Shown one piece after another: positions 1 through 5,062 of a stretch of 5,062 nt of DNA. The stretch is from NCBI GenBank assembly GCA_018222665.1, contig JAAEZW010000170.1, forward strand, positions 1 through 5,062, read 5' to 3'. The translations under genes were made by a program, and so were the position numbers. How positions within the stretch are numbered: position 1 is the stretch's first letter; each line of letters opens with the position of its first letter. Source of the DNA: Paracoccaceae bacterium. Its GTDB lineage: Bacteria; Pseudomonadota; Alphaproteobacteria; Rhodobacterales; Rhodobacteraceae. Below the pieces are notes generated by a model. The model worked only from the letters and a program-made list of their open reading frames with translations. It searched no databases and was not told where the DNA came from.

Positions 1-114
1 CCAAGTCAAATCTTATTTCTTATGCTTGAGTGTGCGATTTAAATTATTGAACTCTGCACATTCCTGCGTATGACTGTCATGCAGAACGGAATGCAGATTG
101 GCAGACGACGCAGC

Positions 115-1077
115 ATGACAATTTTCAAGAAAATCGTGACGGATATTTATATCGTGTCTTGGGCCTTGTTTAAGGTTTTGATCCCCACGTTGATTGTTGT
201 GAAAATTGCCGAAATGGCAGGAGCGGTTTATTGGTTGAACGTTGCCATGGCGCCCATTGTGACCATGATTGGATTACCTGCCGACATGGCGATTGTGTTA
301 ACAACAACGATGCTCACGAACCCATATGCGGGTTTGATGTTGATAAGCGCGATGCCATCTGCCGCATCCCTAAGCGTTGCGCAAACGACGATCATTGCAT
401 CCTTCATGCTGTTTGCGCATTCCCTGCCTGTTGAGGCGGCCATAACCCGCAACGCTGGCCTACGGGTTGGGGTGACATTGGCCGTGCGTGTTGGGGCGGC
501 CATTTTGTTTTGTGCGCTTTTGAACCTATTTTTTCATCAATTTAATATGTTGGGGGCAACGGCCCGCATGCATCTGCCACAGTTTGATGTGACACCCGGT
601 TTGCTGCAATGGGGCATTGATCAGGTCAAGGGGTTGGTATTTATCCAAGTGGTGATTGTTGTTTTGATTATCGGACTTGAGCTGTTGCGCTGGATCGGCG
701 CGGAACGGTTAATCCAAAAAATGATGCATCCCATTTTGGTTCTGGTCGGCATCGGCAGCCGTGCATCCACCATCGTGATTGTCGGACTAACCTTGGGGTT
801 GGGATTTGGCGGTGGTTTGATGATCAAGGACGTGCGTCAGGGCATGATCCCCGCACAGGCCGCCGTTGGGTCATTGGTTTTGATCAACCTCTATCATTCG
901 GTGTTTGAGGATACGGCCGTTTTAATGCTACTTGGCCCATCGCTATTTTATATTTTGGTGGTGCGGGGGATATTTTCGCTGATCCTGACCTATGTGATTA
1001 TTCGCCTGCTGGCCCTGTTATCTGAACCCAACTATGACCGTTTTGTTGTGAATACCAAGGCCTTTGGCGCGAACTAA
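115..1077 (+). CDS. Two-Gate-domain (nucleoside-recognition family) integral membrane protein
   Basis: This is a polytopic inner-membrane protein of the Gate/nucleoside-recognition type (the SpmA/SpmB-like superfamily). Its substrate is unknown and a transport role is inferred. From ATG 115 it has 320 residues, with hydrophobic stretches near residues 12-33, 56-80, 88-105, 117-140, 173-193, 217-237, 250-260 and 278-302. The two halves repeat each other: MAPIV...YAGLMLI (about 45-77) corresponds to MHPIL...GGGLMIK (about 204-238), and HSLPVE (102-107) corresponds to HSVFED (261-266). ATG 115 is preferred because the family-like sequence (MTIFKKIVTDIYIVSW) begins there. ATGs at 70, 79 and 91 are in frame and would add up to 15 polar residues containing RRR. 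No candidate has a good Shine-Dalgarno, so the start is uncertain. The gene converges on bhcD and is not part of its operon, so any link to glyoxylate metabolism is unproven. Confidence 0.85.
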   Translation: MTIFKKIVTDIYIVSWALFKVLIPTLIVVKIAEMAGAVYWLNVAMAPIVTMIGLPADMAIVLTTTMLTNPYAGLMLISAMPSAASLSVAQTTIIASFMLFAHSLPVEAAITRNAGLRVGVTLAVRVGAAILFCALLNLFFHQFNMLGATARMHLPQFDVTPGLLQWGIDQVKGLVFIQVVIVVLIIGLELLRWIGAERLIQKMMHPILVLVGIGSRASTIVIVGLTLGLGFGGGLMIKDVRQGMIPAQAAVGSLVLINLYHSVFEDTAVLMLLGPSLFYILVVRGIFSLILTYVIIRLLALLSEPNYDRFVVNTKAFGAN

Positions 1078-2039
1078 AAATCAACCTCAATCGCGATACC
1101 GCGTTTTTGCGCCAAATCGACAACTTTTGCAGCCACGGCCAAATCCTGCAACCCAACACCTGTGCCATCGAAAATGGTGATTTCCGTATCACTGCTGCGC
1201 CCTGCGTCGGTGCCATTTATTACGGCCCCCAGTTCGGTGATGTCATTGGATGTGATCAAGCCATCGGCGATGGCGTGCTGTGCTTCGCCAATGGAAATGG
1301 ATTGCGCCACTTCGTCTGTGAACACTGTGCCTTTGGCGATTAGGGCGGCTTCCACCTCTTGTTTGCCTTTGGTATCGGTCCCCATACAGGCAATGTGACA
1401 TCCGGGCGAAACATGGTCTGCCATAAGAGAGGGTGCAAAGGCAGAGGTGATGGATATAATCACATCCGCTTGCTGCATGCCTTCAAGCGTTACCGCTTCA
1501 AACGGTAGGCCCGCTTCATTGGCTACCTTTTCGATATTGGGCAGCATTTCGGGGTGGTAATTCCATCCGATTACCTTTTCAAAGTGGCGCTGTTCAAGGG
1601 CCGCACGCAACTGAAACGTGGATTGATGCCCCGCCCCAATCATGCCGATCACCCGCGCATCTGCGCGCGCAAGGTGTTTGATCGAAACTGATGACGCCGC
1701 CGCCGTGCGAAGTGCGGTCAATAGGTTACCGCCCACCATCGCACTGGGCATGCCCGTATCAGGATCAAACAGAAACACTGTGGATTGGTGATTGATGTGT
1801 CCAAACTTTTCCAAATTGTTGGGCCAATATCCCCCTGCCTTTAGGCCGAGCGTTGATCCCGCACGATCAAAACCGCCTTTAAATCCATAAAGTGCATCTT
1901 CGTGGCCAATCGCTTCGCGGACGACTGGAAAATTATATGCGTCTTTTGCAGCCATCGCGGCAAAGACTTTTTCAACAGCATCAAATGCTGCTTCACGTGT
2001 CATAAGATTTGCGATTTCACGTTCGGGAACAAGTAGCAT
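1074..2039 (-). CDS. bhcD: Iminosuccinate reductase BhcD (ornithine cyclodeaminase/mu-crystallin family)
   Basis: BhcD is the cytoplasmic last step of the beta-hydroxyaspartate cycle: NAD(P)H-dependent reduction of iminosuccinate to L-aspartate. The 321-residue length is normal for the ornithine cyclodeaminase/mu-crystallin family. Visible family landmarks are GLKAGGYW (K67 as likely substrate lysine), TALRTAA (R111), the Rossmann glycine motif GMIGAGHQS (132-140) and FDGTGVGLQDL (290-300). On fold alone it could be an ornithine cyclodeaminase, alanine dehydrogenase or ketimine reductase. Its place directly behind bhcA, bhcB and bhcC makes iminosuccinate reductase much the likeliest. The ATG at 2037-2039 has only a weak GGA ribosome-binding site six bases upstream, and that site lies in one arm of an inverted repeat. 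The TAG stop (1074-1076) overlaps the TAA of the convergent membrane-protein gene. Cofactor preference (NADH in the characterised enzyme) cannot be read securely here. Confidence 0.93.
   Translation of the reverse strand: MLLVPEREIANLMTREAAFDAVEKVFAAMAAKDAYNFPVVREAIGHEDALYGFKGGFDRAGSTLGLKAGGYWPNNLEKFGHINHQSTVFLFDPDTGMPSAMVGGNLLTALRTAAASSVSIKHLARADARVIGMIGAGHQSTFQLRAALEQRHFEKVIGWNYHPEMLPNIEKVANEAGLPFEAVTLEGMQQADVIISITSAFAPSLMADHVSPGCHIACMGTDTKGKQEVEAALIAKGTVFTDEVAQSISIGEAQHAIADGLITSNDITELGAVINGTDAGRSSDTEITIFDGTGVGLQDLAVAAKVVDLAQKRGIAIEVDF
1089..1108 (+). terminator. Possible weak intrinsic terminator for the Gate-domain gene
   Basis: On the plus strand a CGCG stem (1092-1095 with 1100-1103) encloses the loop ATAC and is followed at once by five T (1104-1108). 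It starts 14 bases after the TAA of the plus-strand gene, which fits a short Rho-independent terminator, although it lies inside the 3' end of bhcD. The stem has only four strong pairs plus two A-T pairs beyond a T-T mismatch, so it is marginal. It sits within the loop of a longer inverted repeat (1063-1070 with 1109-1116). It is absent as a terminator on the minus strand, where no T-run follows the stem directly. Confidence 0.3.
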
Positions 2040-2046
2040 GGGTCGT

Positions 2047-2081
2047 CCAATTCGGTAGTGTAAAATAGCGCGCTAAATTGG
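2047..2081 (-). repeat. Inverted repeat in the bhcC-bhcD gap, overlapping the bhcD ribosome-binding site
   Basis: In the 75-base gap between bhcC and bhcD, CCAATT (2047-2052) is the exact reverse complement of AATTGG (2076-2081). Between the arms is a perfect 10-base palindrome, TAGCGCGCTA (2066-2075). In the minus-strand transcript the arm nearest bhcD contains the GG of the only Shine-Dalgarno-like GGA before the start codon. A hairpin could thus mask the site, or limit or time bhcD translation. The 10-base palindrome alone is better suited to a DNA-binding dimer than to an RNA hairpin. The repeat itself is plain in the sequence; its function is inference, and six mostly A-T pairs are weak. 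Confidence 0.4.
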
Positions 2082-2114
2082 TCAGCGCCCTGTAGCTTTT
2101 TCGATTATTTTAGA

Positions 2115-3278
2115 TTAGTAAGCGTACCCGCGGGCCGAAATCGGCCAAACGCATTCCACTTTGCCATCACGAACGCCCACATACCAATCGTGTACGTTTG
2201 CGGTCGGATCACAGTGCCCAGGTACCAATTTTAATTTCTCGTTTATTTTCAACACACCGTCGAGGTCCATTACAACGCCATGTTCATCTGAACATTTGAT
2301 GTATTCCACATCATCGCGTCCATAAATCACGGGCAGGCCACTGTCCACGGATTGCACCTTTAGACCCGCATCAACAATGGCTTTGTCTGCTTTAGCATGG
2401 CTCATGACGCTGGTTAGGATAAACATCGCATTTTCCCATTCGCCTTGGTCAATACGCTTGCCGTCCTTATCTAAAATACGCCCATAATCAGCATCCATAA
2501 ACGCATAGGATCCACATTGTAATTCGTTGTACACACCAGAGGTGGATTCAAAATAATAAGACCCCGTCCCACCACCACCAACGATGTCGCATTCCAATCC
2601 CTTAGAGCGCAGAGTGTCCACGGCATCCTTGACCATGGCAACGGCAATGCCAATTTTTTCTTTACGCTCTTCATAACTGTCTAAGTGTTGCATCGCACCT
2701 TGATAGGCTTGGATGCCTGCGAATTTTAGGCCTTCCGCCGCATCAATGGCAGTTGCAATTTCTACAACATCTGATGTTGTGGTCACGCCGCAGCGTCCCG
2801 CACCACAGTCAATTTCAACCAAGCATTCGATTTGCGTGCCATGGCGTACGGCGGCCTCAGATAGGTCTGCAACGTTAGTCACGTCATCCACGCAGCAAAT
2901 TGCACGCGCGCCGTATGTTGGGATGCGGGCAAGGCGATCAATTTTTGCAGGGTGGCGTACCTGGTTTGACACCAAAACATCGCGAATACCGCCACGTGCG
3001 AACACCTCGGCCTCGGACACTTTTTGACAACAGACACCACATGCCCCGCCAAGGGCCTCCTGCAATTTAGCAACATCGACGGATTTGTGCATTTTACCAT
3101 GCACGCGATGTCGCATGCCTTTCGACGCAGCGTAGTCTCCCATCTTTTTTATGTTGCGTTCGAGTGCATCAAGATCAAGAACCAAACAGGGGGTCTGGAT
3201 TTCGTCTTCCAACATTCCTGGTTTTGCTGGGATACTGTATCCCACCTCGTAGTCATCAAATGTACTTAAGTCTTTCAT
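2115..3278 (-). CDS. bhcC: Beta-hydroxyaspartate aldolase BhcC (D-threonine aldolase-like, PLP fold type III)
   Basis: BhcC is the cytoplasmic carbon-carbon bond-forming step of the cycle: reversible condensation of glycine with glyoxylate to beta-hydroxyaspartate. The 387-residue protein has the D-threonine aldolase/D-serine dehydratase architecture. An N-terminal alanine-racemase-like PLP barrel starts around residue 28 (TPCLVLDLDALERN). The likely Schiff-base lysine is K62 in VHGKMHKS, followed by CCQKVSEAE (83-91), a phosphate-binding IVGGGGTGSYY (about 232-242) and a C-terminal beta domain. PGHCDPT near residues 353-359 supplies an H-x-D pair (H355, D357), matching the divalent-metal ligands of D-threonine aldolases. 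Without context it would be called a D-threonine aldolase; the flanking bhcB and bhcD decide the assignment. A good Shine-Dalgarno (AGAGGG, 7-base spacer) supports the ATG at 3276-3278. bhcB ends 33 bases upstream, so the two are almost certainly cotranscribed. Confidence 0.94.
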   Translation of the reverse strand: MKDLSTFDDYEVGYSIPAKPGMLEDEIQTPCLVLDLDALERNIKKMGDYAASKGMRHRVHGKMHKSVDVAKLQEALGGACGVCCQKVSEAEVFARGGIRDVLVSNQVRHPAKIDRLARIPTYGARAICCVDDVTNVADLSEAAVRHGTQIECLVEIDCGAGRCGVTTTSDVVEIATAIDAAEGLKFAGIQAYQGAMQHLDSYEERKEKIGIAVAMVKDAVDTLRSKGLECDIVGGGGTGSYYFESTSGVYNELQCGSYAFMDADYGRILDKDGKRIDQGEWENAMFILTSVMSHAKADKAIVDAGLKVQSVDSGLPVIYGRDDVEYIKCSDEHGVVMDLDGVLKINEKLKLVPGHCDPTANVHDWYVGVRDGKVECVWPISARGYAY

Positions 3279-3285
3279 TAGCGAA

Positions 3286-3291
3286 CCCTCT
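3286..3291 (-). promoter_or_regulatory. Shine-Dalgarno of bhcC
   Basis: On the minus strand AGAGGG stands seven bases before the bhcC ATG, inside the 33-base bhcB-bhcC gap. It is the clearest ribosome-binding site in the window and fixes the bhcC start. It also shows that bhcC is loaded independently rather than by stop-start overlap. The gap has no hairpin that I can see. Confidence 0.7.
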
Positions 3292-3311
3292 ATTTCTTTT
3301 ATTGTTTGTTG

Positions 3312-4283
3312 TTATGAAGCTGTGATCCATGGTAATTTATCGAGATCCACGTTGCCGCCGGTAATAATGAGGCCGACACGCTTTCCACGAAACGCGTCTG
3401 GGTTTTTCAAAACGATTGCCAAGGGGACAGCGCAAGAGGGCTCCATTACTATACGTAGGTGTTTCCAAGTCAATTTCATAGCATCAATGATTTCTGACTC
3501 AGTAGCCGTGTAAATTTCGGTGACGTGGTTAGAAACAAAATGCCAAGTACGCTCCTTCAGCGGCACGAGTAATCCATCCGCAATAGTCTTCGGGGCATCG
3601 TCTGCTATTATGTACCCTGCCTTGAAACTTCGGTAGGCGTCATCTGCCTTCTCAGGTTCTGCCGCAATGATCTGCGTTTCGGGGGAAAGAGTGGACAGAG
3701 TTAGGCAGGTTCCCGACACCATACCGCCTCCACCAATAGGCGCGACTACGATATCCAAGCCATCAGTCTGTTCCATAAATTCTTTGGAGCAGGTGCCTTG
3801 GCCTGCGATGACGCGTGGATCATTGTAAGGATGTACGAAGTCTCCACCCGTTCTTTTTTGTACCTCAGCAAATGTTGCCTCTCGCGATGTTGTAGACGGT
3901 TCACATTCTGTGATGATCCCATTGTAGCGTCGCACCGCGTCTTTCTTAGCTTGTGGAGCTGTGTGAGGCATTACGACGTTGCATGGTATCCCGCGACGCA
4001 TGGCGGCGTACGATAGACAAGAGGCATGATTTCCTGAAGAATGCGTGGCAACACCAAGTCTTGCAGTCTCATCGTCCAGACCGAACACTGCATTAGTTGC
4101 ACCACGCACTTTGAACGCTCCGGGTTCTTGAAAGTTTTCGCATTTGAAAAACAGTGAAGCGGCACTCAACTCGTTCAAATAATCAGATGTTAACACGGGA
4201 GTCCGACGGATTATGGGTTTTATCCGCTCATGAGCCTCTAACATATCCTGATAGGTTGGGATGTTATCAACGATATCCCTCAT
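3312..4283 (-). CDS. bhcB: Beta-hydroxyaspartate dehydratase BhcB (serine racemase/threonine dehydratase family, PLP fold type II)
   Basis: BhcB removes water from beta-hydroxyaspartate to give iminosuccinate, the third step of the cycle, in the cytoplasm. The 323-residue protein is a single catalytic domain with no C-terminal ACT regulatory domain, as in serine racemase and catabolic threonine dehydratases. Motifs in order are PGAFKVRGA with PLP lysine K58, HSSGNH (81-86) as the asparagine loop, the tetraglycine GGGG (184-187) that holds the PLP phosphate, and ITGGN near 307-311. E209, A213 and D215 have the spacing of the divalent-metal site of serine racemase. Its ATG overlaps the bhcA stop (ATGA, 4280-4283), so it is probably translationally coupled. 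Codon use differs from its neighbours: about ten ACT threonine codons and six ATA isoleucine codons, against few in bhcA, bhcC and bhcD. On sequence alone threonine dehydratase or serine racemase would be possible; the neighbours favour BhcB. Confidence 0.94.
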   Translation of the reverse strand: MRDIVDNIPTYQDMLEAHERIKPIIRRTPVLTSDYLNELSAASLFFKCENFQEPGAFKVRGATNAVFGLDDETARLGVATHSSGNHASCLSYAAMRRGIPCNVVMPHTAPQAKKDAVRRYNGIITECEPSTTSREATFAEVQKRTGGDFVHPYNDPRVIAGQGTCSKEFMEQTDGLDIVVAPIGGGGMVSGTCLTLSTLSPETQIIAAEPEKADDAYRSFKAGYIIADDAPKTIADGLLVPLKERTWHFVSNHVTEIYTATESEIIDAMKLTWKHLRIVMEPSCAVPLAIVLKNPDAFRGKRVGLIITGGNVDLDKLPWITAS

Positions 4284-5062
4284 TCTGCGGCTACCTTTTG
4301 TTCAATCATTGAATGGTTGCGATAATATTGTTGGGCGGCGGCAACGCCTGATCCCAAGTCAATCGGCAATCCCAGATCCTTCATACACATTTCGGCAGTT
4401 GCAATACCCGACAGGGCCATGACATCTGTCAGGCTGCCCAAATGGCCAATGCGGAACACTTTGCCTGCCACTTCACCCAGACCAACGCCAAAGGCGACGC
4501 CATATTTTTCTGCAGCCAATGTGACAATGTCGGTCGCATTGAAATTTGCGGGTGTTTTGATGGCGCTGACCGTGTCCGAATAAACGCTTGGATCACTTGC
4601 GCACAGGTCCATCCCCCATGCCTCAACCGCGTTTCGCACACCCTGTGCGATGCGGTGGTGACGGGCAAATACATTGTCCAATCCTTCGCCCAAGAGCATA
4701 TCACAGGCTTGGTTTAAGCCGTTCATCAAACCCACGGCAGGGGTGTAGGGATAGGCGTTGTTTGCGTATCCCTTGGCCATGTCATGCACATCGAAAAATG
4801 TTCTGGGCAATGTGGCGGTTTTGGTGGCATCCATCGCCTTTTCACTGAACCCAACAATGGCCAGACCCGCGGGCAGCATGAACCCTTTCTGCGAACCAGT
4901 CACAGCAACATCGACACCCCATTCATCAAACCGAAAGTCGATGGATGCGATGGATGACACACCATCAACAAACAGCAGGGCAGGGTGTTCAACTGCATCC
5001 ATTGCGTGACGGATTGCGGCGATATCACTGGTTACGCCTGTGGCTGTTTCGTTGTGCGTGAC
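4280..5062 (-). CDS. bhcA: L-aspartate-glyoxylate aminotransferase BhcA (class V, PLP fold type I), 5' end missing
   Basis: BhcA transfers the amino group of aspartate to glyoxylate, giving glycine and oxaloacetate; it opens the cycle and also releases its product. The window shows the C-terminal 260 residues. Reading continues open to the edge, so the internal ATG at 5000-5002 is not the start. The family is typically near 400 residues, so about 135 N-terminal residues lie outside. The visible part opens with VTHNETATGV, a hallmark of serine/alanine-glyoxylate aminotransferases. It continues with LFVDGVSS, holding the aspartate that pairs with the PLP pyridine nitrogen, and TGSQKGFM with the Schiff-base lysine (codon 4886-4888). 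The conserved C-terminal domain includes VFRIGHLG. Alone it could be a serine-glyoxylate aminotransferase; heading bhcBCD makes BhcA the better call. Its TGA overlaps the bhcB ATG. Promoter and start lie beyond the right edge. Confidence 0.93.
   Translation of the reverse strand, partial: VTHNETATGVTSDIAAIRHAMDAVEHPALLFVDGVSSIASIDFRFDEWGVDVAVTGSQKGFMLPAGLAIVGFSEKAMDATKTATLPRTFFDVHDMAKGYANNAYPYTPAVGLMNGLNQACDMLLGEGLDNVFARHHRIAQGVRNAVEAWGMDLCASDPSVYSDTVSAIKTPANFNATDIVTLAAEKYGVAFGVGLGEVAGKVFRIGHLGSLTDVMALSGIATAEMCMKDLGLPIDLGSGVAAAQQYYRNHSMIEQKVAAE
4293..4297 (-). promoter_or_regulatory. Probable Shine-Dalgarno of bhcB inside the bhcA 3' end
   Basis: AAGGT on the minus strand lies nine bases before the bhcB ATG, within the last codons of bhcA. 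Together with the ATGA stop-start overlap (4280-4283) it supports the chosen bhcB start and points to reinitiation or coupled translation from bhcA into bhcB. Confidence 0.5.

Noticed and set aside
1..73. Open reading on the plus strand (second frame) ending in TGA at 71-73, overlapping ATG 70, as if the tail of an upstream gene
   Set aside because: Only 23 codons are visible, the stretch is A+T-rich, and the translation resembles no family I know. Chance openness is as likely. I also found no convincing -35/-10 pair in this leader.
228..503. Minus-strand 91-codon frame inside the membrane-protein gene
   Set aside because: It is the antisense shadow of strongly hydrophobic coding sequence, with no ribosome-binding site and no recognisable motif.
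2713..3269. Plus-strand open frames opposite bhcC (2713-3027, 3024-3269)
   Set aside because: They are shadow frames of a conserved enzyme, without start signals or family resemblance.
3312..4283. bhcB as a pseudogene or frameshifted copy, given its odd codon use
   Set aside because: The frame is intact over 323 codons, all PLP motifs are present in order, and the start and stop fit the operon. The anomaly is in synonymous choice only.
4442..4848. Plus-strand open frames opposite bhcA (4442-4717, 4588-4848)
   Set aside because: They are antisense to conserved aminotransferase codons, and their translations look like reverse-frame noise rich in Cys, Arg and His.
4280..5002. bhcA starting at the internal ATG 5000-5002
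   Set aside because: The frame continues open to the window edge and encodes the conserved THNETATGV motif upstream of that ATG, so the gene is cut by the window, not short.
1074..5062. A wholly undescribed pathway or defence system
   Set aside because: All four minus-strand genes match the established BHAC families and order. No mobile element, CRISPR array, tRNA or rRNA was seen.

Overview
This window carries a nearly complete beta-hydroxyaspartate cycle (BHAC) gene cluster, bhcA-bhcB-bhcC-bhcD. All four genes lie on the minus strand, so the cluster reads from right to left. A plus-strand gene for a two-Gate-domain (nucleoside-recognition family) membrane protein runs tail-to-tail into the end of the cluster. 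The four BHAC enzyme families in this order, mid-range base composition (roughly half G+C where I counted) and the style of the proteins point to a marine alphaproteobacterium, most likely of the Rhodobacterales/Roseobacter group. The taxon is an inference; nothing in the window fixes it.

Layout, left to right. Bases 1-69 are an A+T-rich leader. Bases 115-1077 (possibly from 70) encode the Gate-domain membrane protein. Its stop overlaps the stop of bhcD by 4 bases. bhcD (1074-2039, minus) encodes iminosuccinate reductase of the ornithine cyclodeaminase/mu-crystallin family. A 75-base gap (2040-2114) holds an inverted repeat whose second arm covers the weak ribosome-binding site of bhcD. bhcC (2115-3278, minus) encodes the beta-hydroxyaspartate aldolase, a fold-type III PLP enzyme related to D-threonine aldolase. 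After a 33-base gap with a clear Shine-Dalgarno comes bhcB (3312-4283, minus), the beta-hydroxyaspartate dehydratase of the serine racemase/threonine dehydratase family. bhcB overlaps the upstream gene by 4 bases (ATGA). bhcA (4280-5062, minus) encodes the aspartate-glyoxylate aminotransferase; its N-terminal third lies beyond the right edge.

How the genes work together (established for the Paracoccus denitrificans cluster). BhcA makes glycine from glyoxylate using aspartate as amino donor and releases oxaloacetate. BhcC joins glycine to a second glyoxylate, giving beta-hydroxyaspartate. BhcB dehydrates this to iminosuccinate. BhcD reduces iminosuccinate to aspartate, which closes the cycle. 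Net, two glyoxylate become one oxaloacetate with no carbon lost, so the cell can grow on glycolate or other C2 compounds. The IclR-type regulator bhcR known from P. denitrificans would be expected upstream of bhcA, outside this window.

The system is therefore already described, and I see no undescribed pathway here. The points worth a second look are a codon-usage break confined to bhcB, the possible hairpin over the bhcD ribosome-binding site, the inverted repeat across the convergent gene ends, and the unexplained Gate-domain neighbour with its internal duplication.
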